Positions 21,763 through 32,808 of a DNA stretch of 64,000 nucleotides are shown one piece after another. Positions within the stretch are counted from its first letter, which is position 1; each line of letters opens with the position of its first letter. Under the pieces are notes generated by a model. That model saw only the letters and a list, made by a program, of their open reading frames with translations. It was not told the origin of the DNA and did not search any database. The position numbers and the translations under genes were made by a program. This DNA is from Shinisaurus crocodilurus (Eukaryota; Chordata; Lepidosauria; Squamata; Shinisauridae). The stretch is taken from assembly GCA_021292165.1 (NCBI GenBank), contig CM037876.1, positions 288,401,938 to 288,465,937 on the forward strand, read 5' to 3'.

Positions 21763-22023
21763 ACCCCCCCCCCTTGAAAAACACAAGGGTTTAAGTAAGG
21801 TAAAAACAATATTACAAAAGCCACTTATAAAATATTATAAAATAATATATAATATAGTAATGTAATAATTATAAAATATATAAAGATTTTGTGTGTTTCC
21901 TCTAATAACTTTTTAACTTGAACATGCCCTTTGGTTGCCTGGCCATACCCTTGGCTACGCCCTCATGTTGCCTGGCCACACCCTCTTGATCACACCTTCA
22001 TGTTGCTTAACCATACCTCTTAC
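21763..22023. other. AT-rich stretch and degenerate minisatellite
   Basis: TTGCCTGGCCA-CACCCTC units of about 38 bp recur at 21935-22015. The rest is AATAATATA-rich. Confidence 0.4.
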
Positions 22024-22392
22024 CAGGGATGGGGACTCGGACTCCAGGACTCGACTCGTGAGTCGGACTGTCCCCCCTCTGACTCGAGTCCCAATATTTT
22101 TAATGGGACTCGAGACCCTACTCGGGACTCGAGACCAAGGACTCGTGTTCCTAAATCGTGTTCCTCAAATGCAACATGGATAGGTTTTAGGAAGTATAGC
22201 AAGTTTATTTTTTAAAATCGTTTTCCTAAAATGCAACCTTTCAGACATTTTGGGTTTGTCTGCCTCTGCCTGCCTGTTTGGGGTTCCCAGCCTCCTCTGC
22301 CTGCCTGGTCTCTTCTTAACCAGTTCCACAGTTTGAATTGTCCAAGACAAAGGCCTCTGCCTGCCTGTTTTGGGGTTCCCTGCCTCCTCTGC

Positions 22393-23205
22393 AGAAGAAC
22401 TACAAGACACTCTGCGCCTGTGGAAGCAGTGGAGCTATGGAACCGCTTCCATGTACTTGAGGACGAGAGCAGAGGACAGCCTGCAGAGGACGGATTACCG
22501 GGCACCCAACGTGACAGCGAGCAAGAGGCTGAGGGTCAGTCAATTGGAGGCAATCAAACCAAGGCCTACAGCAAGAGGAAGAGAAGAGTACTCGTAGTGG
22601 GAGACTCCCTCCTGCGGGGGATCGAAGCCAAAGTATGTCGCGAAGACCCATGGACTCGCCAGGTGTGCTGTCTCCCTGGGGCACGGATTAAGGATGTGAC
22701 AGAGCAGCTGCCAAGGCTCATGCAGCCCACCGACACATACCCCTTTCTTCTCTTCCACGTGGGTACAAATGATACTGCCAAGCGGAGTTACAAAGAAATC
22801 ACGGCAGACTTTGAAGAGCTGGGAAGGGAACTCAAGAACTTCGGGGCCCAGATAGTTTTCTCATCCATCCTTCCAGTACTTGGAAGAGGCATAGAAAGGG
22901 AAAGAAAAATACTCCGAGTGAATGACTGGCTACGAAGGTGGAGCCGACGTGAGGGATTTGGATTCTTGGACCACGGGCTACACTTCCTGGAAGATGGACT
23001 GCTGGCAAAGGATGGGTTGCACCTCACAAGGACTGGGAAGAATGTGTTTGGCCACAGCATGAGGAACTTAATCAGGAGGGGCTTTAAACTGAATCCAACA
23101 GGGGAGGGAGACATAAACTCGGGGGTACCAATGGAAGAAGGCCTCTATGCCACAATGGAGAGAACAGCTCCAGCGGTGCCCATTGATAGTCTACCACAAA
23201 TGTAG
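22393..23205 (+). pseudogene. CR1 ORF1, SGNH/GDSL esterase-like domain, 5'-incomplete
   Basis: The frame is open from upstream hAT sequence to a TAG at 23203, so the apparent ATG at 22231 lies outside CR1. Three SGNH blocks are visible: VVGDSLLRG (serine block), HVGTNDT (G-T-N block) and KDGLHLTRTG (D-x-x-H block). CR1 ORF1 proteins carry such an esterase domain and bind the retrotransposon RNA. A PHD/zinc-finger-like N-terminus, found in longer ORF1s, is not seen here, so the 5' end is probably truncated. ORF2 follows after a 60-bp gap. Confidence 0.8.
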
Positions 23206-23264
23206 GGGGAAAGTCGGACTATAAAGCACATAGTCTTCAATGTCTCTATACTAATGCCCAGAGT

Positions 23265-24581
23265 ATGGGCAATAAACAAGACGAACTTGAACTCTTGATA
23301 CATGAGGGCAAGTACGACTTGATAGGGATAACTGAAACCTGGTGGGATGACTCCCATGACTGGAATACAGCAATTGAAGGGTATAACTTGTTCAAAAGGA
23401 ACAGAAGCAACAGAAAGGGAGGTGGAGTTGCACTGTATGTTAAAAATACGTATCTCTGCACAGTGATACAGGAAGAGGAGCTTGGCAGCCCCATTGAGAG
23501 CATCTGGGTTAAAATAAAGGGGGCAAAGAATAAAGCGAACATGGCGGTTGGAGTCTACTACCGACCACCCAATCAAGGAGAAGACGAGGATGGAACTTTT
23601 GAAAAGCAAATTGCCAGTGTTTCAAGGAGGCACGATGTGGTAGTAATGGGAGACTTCAATTTCCCTGATATCTGTTGGGAGACTTATTCAGCCAAACATG
23701 GCCCCTCCAAGAAATTCCTGAGCTGTGCTGCTGATAACTTCCTCCTACAGAAAGTGGAGGAAGGAACTAGAGGATCGGCTATCCTTGACCTGATTCTAAC
23801 CAACAGAGACGAGTTAGTGGATAAAGTGGCAGTTTTGGGAACTCTGGGGGAAAGTGACCATTTTATACTTGAGTTCTTGATTCTAACAGAAACAAAAGCT
23901 GAGTGTAGCCAAACACGTACCCTGGATTTTAGGAAAGCTAATTTTAACAAACTCAGAACAGTGATTAGTAAGATCCCATGGCAAGTGACTCTCACGAGAA
24001 AGGGAGCCCAGGAGGGGTGGGAGTTTTTAAAAAAGGAAATTTTAAAGGCACAATTGCAAACAATTCCCACAAGGAAAAAAGGCAGAGGGCAACAGAAGAA
24101 GCCAATGTGGCTTCACAATAAACTCAAAGATGACCTGAAAACAAAAAAGGACACGTATAGGAAGTGGAAGGAAGGACAGGCTACAGGGGGAGAGTACAGG
24201 CAGGTAGCACAGAACTGCAGGAATAGTGTCAGGAAGGCTAAAGCTGAGAATGAGCTAAGGTTAGCGAGGAATGCTAAAAGCAACAAAAAAGCTTTCTTCA
24301 GATACATGCACAGTAAAAGACAGAAGAAAGAACTGGTGGTTCAACTACGCAATGAGGATGGCAAATTGATAACAGAAGACAAAGAAAAGGCAGAAGTGTT
24401 CAATTCCTACTTCGGCTCAGTCTTCTCCCAAAAGAGGGTCTATGACCCCCCTGGCAAACCTGAAGTGCAGACTGAAGGGGCAGAATTGCAGCTTGAGATT
24501 GATAGGCAAATGGTCAAGGAGCACCTGATTACTCTGAACGAGTTAAATCTCCAGGGCCTGACGAGCTGCATCCTAGAGTAA
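23265..24581 (+). pseudogene. CR1 ORF2 part 1: AP-like endonuclease and linker
   Basis: This is the first 438 codons of ORF2. Endonuclease motifs are visible in order: IGITETWWDDSHDW (catalytic Glu), GGGVALYVKN, VGVYYRPPNQGE, VVMGDFNFPDICW (Asp/Asn), ILDLILTNRDELVDKV and LGESDHFILEF (Ser-Asp-His). A Lys-rich linker leads to the RT. These nick the target DNA in CR1 retrotransposition. A one-base deletion near 24543-24548 shifts the frame just before the RT and ends this part at 24581. Confidence 0.88.
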
Positions 24582-25309
24582 TAAAGGAACTGGCAGAAGA
24601 ACTCTCAGAACCACTGTCTATTATCTTTGAGAAATCATGGAGGACAGGTGAAGTGCCAGACGACTGGAGGAGGGCAAATGTTGTTCCCATCTTCAAAAAG
24701 GGCAAGAAGGAGGAACCTGGGAACTATAGGCCAGTCAGTCTGACATCAATCCCCGGGAAGACTTTTGAGCAGATTATAAAGAAGTCAGTCTGCAAGCACC
24801 TTGAAAACAATGCAGTGATTACTAGAAGCCAGCATGGATTTGTCAAGAACAAATCCTGTCAGACTAATCTGATCTCATTTTTTGATCGGGTAACCTCCCT
24901 TGTGGACTGTGGGAATGCTGTGGACATTATATACCTGGACTTCAGCAAAGCTTTCGACAAAGTGCCTCATGATATCCTGATTAGCAAGCTAGCTAAGAGT
25001 GGGCTAGATGGAACAACTATCAGGTGGATCCACAATTGGCTAAAGAATCGGACTCAAAGAGTGCTTATCAATGGTTCCTTCTCAAACTGGGGAGAGGTAA
25101 CGAGCGGGGTACCGCAGGGCTCGGTCCTGGGCCCGGTGCTCTTCAACATTTTTATTAATGACTTGGATGAGGAGGTACAGGGAATGCTTATCAAATTTGC
25201 AGATGACACAAGTTGGGTGGAACAGCTAATACTCTGGAAGACAGAAACAAAATTCAAAGTGACCTCGATAGGCTGGAGCGCTGGCCGAAAACAACAGAAT
25301 GAAATTTAA
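24582..25309 (+). pseudogene. CR1 ORF2 part 2: reverse transcriptase
   Basis: In the shifted frame, RT blocks appear in order: [51 protein letters not shown] (first Asp), [13 protein letters not shown] and MLIKFADDT (catalytic Asp pair at 25202-25207). A second one-base deletion, just after FADDT (about 25209-25213), breaks the frame and this part ends at 25309. The motifs themselves are intact. Confidence 0.88.
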
Positions 25310-25997
25310 TAGGGATAAATGCCAAGTGCTGCACCTAGGGAGAGGAAACCAGATGCAGAGTTACAGAATGGGGGACACTTGGCTCAACAATACTACAAGT
25401 GAGAAGGATCTTGGAATTGTGGTAGATCACAAACTGAATATGAGCCAGCAATGCGACGTGGCTGCAAAGAAGGCAAATGCAATTTTGGGCTGTATTAATA
25501 GAAGTATAGCTTCCAAATCGCGGGAAGTGATAATTCCCCTTTACTCGGCACTGGTTAGGCCTCATCTTGAGTACTGCGTCCAGTTCTGGGCACCTCACTT
25601 TAAGAAGGACATAGACAAACTGGAGAGGGTTCAGAGGAGGGCAACAAGGATGATAAAGGGACTGGAAACAAGGCCCTATGAGGAGAGACTGAAAGAACTG
25701 GGCATGTTTAGCCTTCAGAAGAGGAGACTGAGGGGAGATATGATCGCACTCTTCCAGTATTTGAAGGGATGTCACACAGAGGAGGGCAAAGATCTCTTCT
25801 CGTTCATCCCAGTTTGCAGGACACGGAATAATGGGCTCAAGTTACAGGAACCTAGATTCCACCTAAACATCAGGAAAAATTTCCTGACTGTCAGAGCAAT
25901 AAGACAATGGAATCAACTACCTAGGGAGGTGGTGGGCTCTCCCAGTCTGGAGGCATTCAAGGTGCGGCTGGACAGACATCTGTCAGAGATGCTTTGA
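25299..25997 (+). pseudogene. CR1 ORF2 part 3: RT thumb and C-terminal region
   Basis: A third deletion near 25281-25286 leads to this frame. It begins [14 protein letters not shown] and carries EKDLGIVVDHKLNM, HLEYCVQFWAPHFKKDI, RTRNNGLKLQEPRFHLN and a stop at 25995. It matches the antisense copy at 13079-14302 closely. About 90 bp of 3' UTR follow to the octamer tail. Confidence 0.88.
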
Positions 25998-26387
25998 CCT
26001 GGATTCCTGCATTGAGCAGGGGTTTGGACTCGATGGCCTTGTAGGCCCCTTCCAACTCTACTTTTCTATGATTCTATGATTCTATGATTCTGCCTGTCTG
26101 GTTATTTTGGGTTTGTCTGCCTGGTCTGTTCTTGCCAAAATCAGTTGCAGAGTTTTGAAATAAAAAGGCACACTTGTGCCTAGAATTTTTAAGCCCACAT
26201 CTGAAATAGCCTTATTTTTTGGGGAAAACCCCCATTGATTTTAATAGGGACTCGTGGAGTCAGCTTTGGGAGTGACTTGTGACTCGTGAGTCACCATTTT
26301 GGACCAAGGACTCGGACTCGAGTCCAAAGACTTGTGACTCGACTCGTGACTCGAAACCAAGGACTCTTCAACATCCCTGCCTCTTAC

Positions 26388-26689
26388 AAATTTACATGTG
26401 TGTCCCTATTTTCATCTGTGAAATGTTGGAGGGTTTGTCATTGCAACGTTGTGTCCAAGTTCTGCAATTCCCCCCTCCCCATAGGAGTGAGTGGCAACCA
26501 TTCACTTCTATGGGAGAAAGTAGAAGGGTACATTCAGAGATGCCCCTGGATTGAAGTAAGGGCAAAAACCCGCCCCTGGTGATCCCAGGGACTGGCATGA
26601 GAGGCCTTTTTTGCTCCTCTGAACTATGCTCAGTACGGGGATCACAGATTTTGACCTAGCTTATGAGCCAGTGATTATTGGTCCTAAGT
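26388..26689. other. Unassigned sequence
   Basis: Nothing recognised. Confidence 0.3.
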
Positions 26690-26823
26690 CAGGGGTAGGC
26701 AACTGGGTGCCTTCCAGATGTTTTGGACTTCAGCTCCCATAAGCCCCAGTCAATATAGCCAATAGTCAGGGATTTTGGGATTTGAAGTCCAAAGCATAAA
26801 TGGGCCCCAGGTTGCCTACCCTG
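26690..26823. mobile_element. Palindromic hAT MITE, 'CCAGATGTTTTGGAC' family
   Basis: CAGGGGTAGGCAACTGGGTG and GGTTGCCTACCCTG are the ends. GTCCTAAG lies on both sides within one base, giving an 8-bp TSD. Confidence 0.85.
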
Positions 26824-26832
26824 GTCCTAAGC

Positions 26833-27195
26833 AGACGTAGCGGTCATAAGATAAGAGGTTTTTCCAATGGATCCATAAATGTCTGTGTTCCAATCCCCCT
26901 TGCCCTGCAATGGCAGCAGCCTAAAAAAAAAAAAAGAGACCACTTTGCATGGAAGCAAGGCACGTGGGGAACACATGCCTTTTTTGCAAGCAGAATCACG
27001 ATCCTGGAAGCCGCCCCAGGAGCACAATTCTGCTTGCAAACAGGACGTGGGCCTTGTTTCCTTGCAAAAATGGCCACGTTTTTCACTGCTGCCATGGCAA
27101 TTTCAGCAGTGGGGGTGGAGTGTGGCCCCTGGTGGATTCCAGGGGGCAATGCATGTGGGTGTATTCTAGTAACAGACTTGAAATGATCTTGAAAC
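26833..27195. other. Unassigned sequence
   Basis: An A-run is at 26923-26935. No gene; frames here overlap on both strands and lack motifs. Confidence 0.3.
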
Positions 27196-27461
27196 AGGTG
27201 TGTCCTTGAAGTAAGTCGACCTCCTCCCTTATCTACGGGTGTCTTTGATCTGGGTGTGCCTGAGGGAGGTGTGTTTTTCTGTTTAAAGCCTGGCTCAGTT
27301 GACTCACTCAGTCTCACTCGCTTAATGGATGCGGGGAGCAGAGAGGACAGAATGCTCTGTATATAGATATGTTTTCTCTTTATGTTATGTAATAAATACT
27401 TTGGAAAGGACCTGGACGGGTGAGGTATTTATTCCTTCACTGGGAGTTCACCAGTGGAACA
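27196..27461 (+). mobile_element. Possible solo LTR
   Basis: TGTGTCC...GTGGAACA could be a TG...CA unit. It has a TGTATATAGATA box and TAATAAATAC (poly-A signal) in the right order, then GGTGAGGTATTTATTCC. No target duplication is visible, so this is tentative. Confidence 0.3.
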
Positions 27462-27489
27462 CTGGGCTGCTGCTGCTGCTCTTACTGAT

Positions 27490-27800
27490 GTGAGATAACA
27501 AGAGAAGCCAACAATGCATTTTGTCCCCAACCCCCCGAAGTTGCCCCCCCCATACTAGAGCAAACAGGGCCATTTCTGTCCCGTAATCAGGCCTGAAGCC
27601 AGACTGAAATGGGTCAAGATAATTAGTTTCATCCAAGAATTCTTGGAGTTGAGGTTTGAGCTCCCATCACATGTTTGAGCATCCTACCCCAAAACAGAAT
27701 GCTTGATACTGGCTTGTAATTATCCCAAACAGTGGGATCTAAAGATAACTTTTTGAACAGAGGATGAACTAATTACTGACACAGAGAAGAGTTGATGATT
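27490..27800 (-). pseudogene. L2-clade LINE reverse-transcriptase fragment
   Basis: On the minus strand the text reads NYKPVSS-like, then FLDETNYLDPFQSGFRPDYG and EMALFALV, which matches RT blocks 1-2 of L2-type LINEs (NYRPVSN..., QSGFRPGHGTETAL). It is broken by frameshifts and lacks the catalytic blocks. Confidence 0.65.
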
Positions 27801-28760
27801 CCCAAGAGCCAGACACCTGCCCACCCCTTCCCGGATTGCCTTAACAAGCCAAGATGGTCAAGTGTTCAGCACACATGTAGACGATCCAAATGGTCCAAGT
27901 GGTGAGGGACTTTGTCCAAACCCTTTTGGAAGTCCATGTATATGCTGCAGAACTGCCAGGTAAGGATGTGAGCCTTTGAAGCAAGGAACTGAACCTGGGC
28001 AGATTACTCTTTCAAAAGATGTGTTTGGGCTCAGCCTGCAAAAAGCTTCAAAGAGTTAAGTCAAATCCATAGCTGTAATAGATTCCATCGCTTATTATGC
28101 GCCTCACAGCACCACTAAACTTGGCTCATTGGCAAGTCTAATTGGTGCTTTTGGGGGAGTCTCAGCCTCACCCACGAATGGTGGGTTTTCAGCCAGCCAG
28201 AACCTTCAAGGGGGTTGTCAGAGGAGCCAGCTCGGCTTAGTTTGCTAGCTCAGTTTATTGAGTTGACATGAGACAAGATATTACCATATAAATGAGATAA
28301 GGTCTTAGATAATTGCTGACTGAAAGTAAAAAACTGAACTGGGTTGCCTGTGTCCGGAACTATTAAATCTACCTTTCTATCTTCCACCTTTCTCTCTCTC
28401 TAAATCTGTATAATTTTCTCTGCCTCTTCCTCCATTTCTCTCTTCTTCTCCCCACCAGTAAAAACTACAAGTGCTATCAAAATTTCAATCAAACTAAAAC
28501 AAGTTTCATATTTGGAAGCTCTAGGACATTTTTCAGTTCTGATCCCCCCACCCCCACCTCAGTCAATGGGAATTTGGGTGTGGCTAGAGTCAGACTTTCA
28601 TAGGAGCAAGAAACAGAGGTAGAAATATAGGAATATCAGTGAGTGTGAAGGCCAACTTGCATGATACACAAACACATGCATGTTTTTACTCCCCACTACA
28701 CAACTGATGTGATGTAGGATGAGCATGCTGTGATCTGGATTACCTGTTTGTCTGTGATCC
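27801..28760. other. Unassigned sequence
   Basis: No further LINE text is certain here, and no gene is seen. Confidence 0.3.
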
Positions 28761-28765
28761 TAGAT

Positions 28766-28876
28766 CAGGGGTGGGAAAGCTGGTGCCTTCCAGATGTTTT
28801 GGACTGCACGGTCAGGGATTATGGGAGTTGAAGACTTAAACATCTGGAAGGCCCTAGGTTGCCTAGCCTACCCCTG
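28766..28876. mobile_element. Palindromic hAT MITE, 'CCAGATGTTTTGGAC' family
   Basis: CAGGGGTGGGAAAGCTGG...TTGCCTAGCCTACCCCTG. The flanks TCCTAGAT and TCCGAGAT match at 7 of 8 positions. Confidence 0.85.
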
Positions 28877-29288
28877 TCCGAGATCAAGAGCAGATTTAAC
28901 GAACTACTTTACAGAAGAAACAAGAGGGGAGAGAACCCCCAAGGTGCTAGGAACCCATTTATTATGAAGGAATGCTGTAGCCCAATACATTGCATAGAAT
29001 ATAGAATAATATAATTATATAGAGTGCATAGATTTTTCAGTTTGGAGCCCCGAAGCTCTGGGAGGCCATCTGCCCCACCACTCTGCTGTCCATGGGCACT
29101 TGCTGAAATCAAGGTACAGGCCAGGGCCTTGATTATCTCTGTTGCATCTGATCCCCCTGGATTAGCTGGCTTTTTGCCCACATGGGCTTCACCTCCTGCT
29201 GCCCCTGCCTTGAATCTTTCTGCTTGGGGTTTCTTTCTGAAATCAAATGCCCTCCTCTCCCCTGTCCATACATCCCTTTTTACAAATA
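28877..29288. other. Unassigned sequence
   Basis: Nothing is recognised. The Pro/Ala-rich frames have no domain. Confidence 0.3.
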
Positions 29289-29884
29289 GGGGTGTCCAGG
29301 GCCGGATTAAGAGCATTATGGACCTGGTGCTGAGGACTTTGGTGGGCCTTTTTATGGAAATAAATAAAATGAAGATGCAATTTTATATTAAAACAAAGGG
29401 GGATCCATCATTTCCCCCCTTTCTTGTTCCCAGCGACCCTAGGGGCAGCTCCAGGTCCAGCCTTGTAACCATCACATGACCTGCAGAGCCTAATTGTGTG
29501 CTTGCCTGCTTTGGGTACCCATCTTGCCTGAGGAAGAGATCTGGAGATCTGTGGAATCCTTGCACTAATTATACGGCGGTCACTTACACATCGCCAGGCG
29601 AGAGGAGGAAATGCATTACCAGAAAAAAAAGAGGGCAAAGAGGGCACCAACTTGCATATAATGTAGATGTATAAATGCACATTTAGAAATAATAACTATA
29701 ATTTAAATAAACATACAGTACATCATCTCTCCATTGTGGGGAACGGAGACCAGCTGAGCTGTGTGCCCCTTCTCAGCTTGCTGTCCCGGTGCTAATGCTG
29801 ATGGGCATCTCCAAGGCCCCAGTTGCCTTCATAGGGTTCTTTATCTTTACATGGGACTTGGACAGGGCAGCCCATCAAATAGAG

Positions 29885-29968
29885 CAGTGTTCTCCAACCT
29901 TGGGTCCCCAGATGTTTTTGGCCTACAACTCCCAGCATGCCCCAGCCAGCATAGCAGGACTTTGGGGC
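29885..29968. mobile_element. Half MITE, 'GTTCTCCAACCTTGGG' family
   Basis: Only the left arm, CAGTGTTCTCCAACCTTGGG to CCCCAGCCAGCATAGC, is present. Confidence 0.75.
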
Positions 29969-30121
29969 CGAAGCAGAATGAGCAGGAGGACCCCCCAACA
30001 CAGCAGGGCCAACTTACCACAGTTTGAAGTAAGTGAAGGAATACGCACGGCCATCTAAAGAGGAGTGGGGGGGGGGAAGGGGGCTGTATACATCCAGAGC
30101 TTAAGATTAGGATCACAGGAT

Positions 30122-30284
30122 AGGATCATAGAGTCGGAAGGGGCCTACAAGGCCATCGAGTCCAACCCCCTGCTCAGTGCAGGAAACTAGAGGAGGGGGT
30201 CTCCCATCCAAGTAACAACCAGGCCTGACTCTGCTTAGCTTTCCACGCTCAGACAAGCTGAGCCAGCGTGAGCCACAGGCTTGT
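30122..30284 (-). mobile_element. 5S rRNA-derived SINE with CR1 tail (copy 2)
   Basis: The minus strand has the head GGCTCACGCTGGCTCAGC, the 5S block GGAAAGCTAAGCAGAGTCAG, TTGGATGGGAGACC and the CR1 tail to TCTATGATCC. It lies inside the 29297-31326 element. Confidence 0.88.
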
Positions 30285-30469
30285 TTGTAACCTGACCCTG
30301 TCTACACTAGGGGGTGCAGCTGGGATCGCTTTATTTTTGCATAATAATAACAGGTGATATCTTCTCCTCAGATGTAATCTGGTGTAATAGTCATTGCCTC
30401 TCCTCAGGGAACGGTGGGAACTGTAGTTCTGACTGAGGAGCCGGCTAAGGATCTCTAGGCTGCCTGGCA

Positions 30470-31270
30470 TAGGATGGGAGGGGGAACGGGCGTTTCCGAG
30501 GAATTCTGCCGCCACGTGTCTCAGGCTTGCGGCCTGAGGAGCTCTAATCCTCTTTTCCCGTGGCCAGGGGGTTCCTTTCCGACAACCACCACCCCGTGTG
30601 ACACGCGCCCGCCTCTCCATTGGCGAAGCTGTGGAGAATCGGCGGCTTTCAGGATAAAATCTGCCTCCCCCCTCGCGCAACTCCGGTTTGGAGAGGCTTC
30701 CCCACCGTGCTGGTTTCCAGCGCTTGCCCCGCGATTCTTCGACGGGCCGAGTTAAGGCTGCAAGCGGCGGTGCGGTCTCTCCTCCTCCTCCTCCGCGCAG
30801 GCGACCTGGGGCATGCTTAGAGCGCCCAGATGAACGCTCAGCTGTGCCTAGCCAGCCAAGGATTTTAAACTTAGGGGGAGGCATCGTGTCCTACCTGTGC
30901 TGCCAAACCGAGATTGTGTGCGTTTGGGTTGGGGTTGGGGTGAGTCTGGAGTCTCGAGGCTTCAGTTCAAGCTGCGTTTTGTAGTTCCATGGGGACTGCC
31001 TCTGCCCGGGACGCGCTGCCCGATTGCCGCCGGTGCCACGGGGCTACGGAGGCGGCTGGCCAACGCGTTCAGTCGCCCGCTCGCCCCGGCCCCCGCAGGT
31101 GGCAGCGCGTCTGGCCGCGCAGCGCAGGGGGCGGAGCCAGGCAGGCAGGCAGGCGGCCGGGCGGGGCGGAGCTGGACTGGCCCGCCCTGTTGGCGGCGGG
31201 GCGCAGCGAGCAGCCCGCAAGCCTCCAGGGAGCAGGCTGGACAGAGGCGCGTCCCTATTGTGGGCCTGTT
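30470..31270. promoter_or_regulatory. CpG-island-like segment inside a DNA transposon
   Basis: This is dense in CG, with GGGCGGAGC and GGGCGGGGCGGAGC Sp1-like boxes at 31127-31172 and an inverted CCAAT (ATTGG) near 30618. It has overlapping Ala/Arg/Pro-rich frames on both strands and no coding motif. It looks like a promoter CpG island but sits between the ends of 29297-31326. It may be captured host sequence; function is not shown. Confidence 0.4.
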
Positions 31271-31351
31271 TTGTGGTAGGGGCCTGGAGCTGCAGCTCCA
31301 ATAGCCCCTATCTTAATCCGGCCCTGGGGATGTCCTTAGGAGACAGGGTCC

Positions 31352-31354
<3 letters not shown>

Positions 31355-31384
<30 letters not shown>
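31355..31384 (+). repeat. (CA)n microsatellite
   Basis: Fifteen CA units just outside the 29297-31326 element. Confidence 0.95.
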
Positions 31385-31387
<3 letters not shown>

Positions 31388-31399
31388 GAGACTTTAGAG

Positions 31400-31492
31400 C
31401 CGGGCTCTCCAACCTTGGGTTGCTGGACTACAGCTCCCAGAATCCTTTGCAACATCTGGGGATCCAAGGTTGGAGAGCCCTGCTTTAGGGCA
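31400..31492. mobile_element. Palindromic hAT MITE, 'GCTCTCCAACCTTGGG' variant
   Basis: CCGGGCTCTCCAACCTTGGG...AAGGTTGGAGAGCCCTG. The flanks CTTTAGAG and CTTTAGGG match at 7 of 8 positions. The left arm lacks the GTCCCCAGATGTT block. Confidence 0.8.
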
Positions 31493-31574
31493 TATTTAAA
31501 TTAGCATATGCAATTCTGTGTATTATCTTTGTTCTGTGGGCCTGAGCCCTGGATTTTTTCAGTACCTAGCACTG

Positions 31575-31785
31575 ACCGCCCCTGCAGGGAGATCCAGGTT
31601 TGAATCCCTGATCAGCCATGAAATTCATTGGGTGGTCTTGGGCCAGTCATTCTCTTTCAGCCTAAACTACCTCACAGGGCTGTTATGAGGATTATAAATG
31701 GGGGAAATACGTATGCCACCCTGAACTCATTTGAAGAAGGGTGGGATAAAATGCAGTGAATAAAATAAATAAATGAAAACAAGCC
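31575..31785 (+). mobile_element. MIR-like CORE-SINE, diverged
   Basis: TTTGAATCCCTGATCAGCC (box-B-like), GGTCTTGGGCCAGTCATTC, CTACCTCACAGGGCTGTTA and GAATAAAATAAATAAATG keep the family order but with many changes, so it is older than the other copies. Confidence 0.7.
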
Positions 31786-31789
31786 ATCA

Positions 31790-32808
31790 AAAAAAAGAAA
31801 AGAAACAATAACATCATTATTTGTGAATAAAACTGAGCCCAAAGCACAGACATCTCACAAAAGTATGAATCATTCAGTGGGTGGCTTGATATCTGAAGGA
31901 TATTGGTGCACAGAAGCTGAAGGAAAGAACATCTGAGGACAGGCGAAGAAAAAGTTAAATCGGAGGCAGCGCGAAAGAATAACGAAGAGTCCGATTAATA
32001 TTTCAGGAGTTCCTATTTAAAAATGATGTTATTACAATGCTTGAGGCATTAAATTTGCCAAGCTGACTATTATGGGAAATCAGTGCAGTTTAAGTACTCT
32101 GCAATCATAGAGAATTCATGGAAATTTAAGGGAAGTTATATATTATACATTGGAATCGGGCAAAAACACACACACATGCAGAAAACTCCCCTCATCTTAT
32201 ACTGTTCCTATAAATGGAAGGAAAGCAACTCAAGTTGTCAGTCTGGTCCTGTGTGAAGCCTCCTTGGCACATATTCCAACATTTCACACATGAAAGGGGG
32301 AATACTCTTGGGCACCTTTAACACCTTCTATTCTTACACCGAAGATCACGCATTTACTCTGCAACAAACCATCTTGCCCTGGCCTCTGGAGTAGAAGCTG
32401 GTAGTAAAGTAATCATCACAGGTTTTATTTTAATTTTCTTTCTATTTGTGTTAATTGAGGAAGTGTAATCTCTCAGTGGATCAGGTTGTACTTACCTGTA
32501 TAGGAGGTGCAGGCTTTAAATGCATCCAGTAACATTGACTAACTGGGTAGGTGGTTATATGGTGGGGAAGTCAAAGCATGTGAAAGATCAGGTGATGCAC
32601 AACATATAGGGAGAAGTCTGCTTGTCCTGAAAAAGAATCTTGCCCTGTTGATGAAACACTCCACCGAACACAGAGGGCTGTATCCAGTGTGAGTCTAGCT
32701 TGAGTCCCATCCATTTCAACGGGTCCACTCTAAGTAGGACTAATATTGGATGAACCCCCAAAACCCCATGAGGGTGTTTTCGATGTTAGGAAGAATGCCC
32801 AAGTGGCC
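31790..32808. other. Unassigned sequence
   Basis: I recognise no repeat, RNA gene or exon. Confidence 0.3.

Larger units (their letters stand above)
22393..26090 (+). mobile_element. CR1 LINE, 3.7 kb, nearly complete coding region
   Basis: ORF1 esterase, ORF2 endonuclease and reverse transcriptase, then a 3' UTR (TGCATTGAGCAGGGGTTTGG) and ATTCTATG octamers at 26065-26090. The 5' border, near 22393, is inferred from where the hAT interior ends. Three single-base deletions break ORF2. The long open stretches suggest a fairly young copy. Confidence 0.92.
22024..26379. mobile_element. hAT element with GACTCG-rich ends, perfect TSD, carrying a CR1
   Basis: The left end is CAGGGATGGGGACTCGG and the right end is AAGGACTCTTCAACATCCCTG read on the plus strand. 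CCTCTTAC flanks both sides (22016-22023 and 26380-26387), a perfect 8-bp TSD. Clusters of GACTCG/GAGTC lie inside both ends (22034-22150 and 26250-26365). Without the CR1 it is about 660 bp, with no transposase frame. The interior near 22245-22390 is a degenerate GCCTGCCTG repeat. Confidence 0.9.
29297..31326. mobile_element. TIR element (hAT-type) enclosing a CpG-island-like segment
   Basis: Perfect 16-bp inverted ends CAGGGCCGGATTAAGA / TCTTAATCCGGCCCTG. The flanks GGGGTGTC (29289-29296) and GGGATGTC (31327-31334) match at 7 of 8 positions. The 2030 bp contain a half MITE, a 5S-derived SINE and a GC/CpG-rich part (30470-31270). No transposase is visible. Confidence 0.85.

Noticed and set aside
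22231..22392. ATG at 22231 as the start of CR1 ORF1
   Set aside because: It lies in the interior of the hAT element, so the frame is only open by chance upstream of CR1.
26844..27317. 157-residue minus-strand frame as a host exon
   Set aside because: There is an equally long frame on the plus strand, and no motif or splice context stands out.
30249..31488. Long Ala/Arg/Pro-rich frames on both strands
   Set aside because: They follow from CpG-rich composition, overlap each other in several phases and show no motif.
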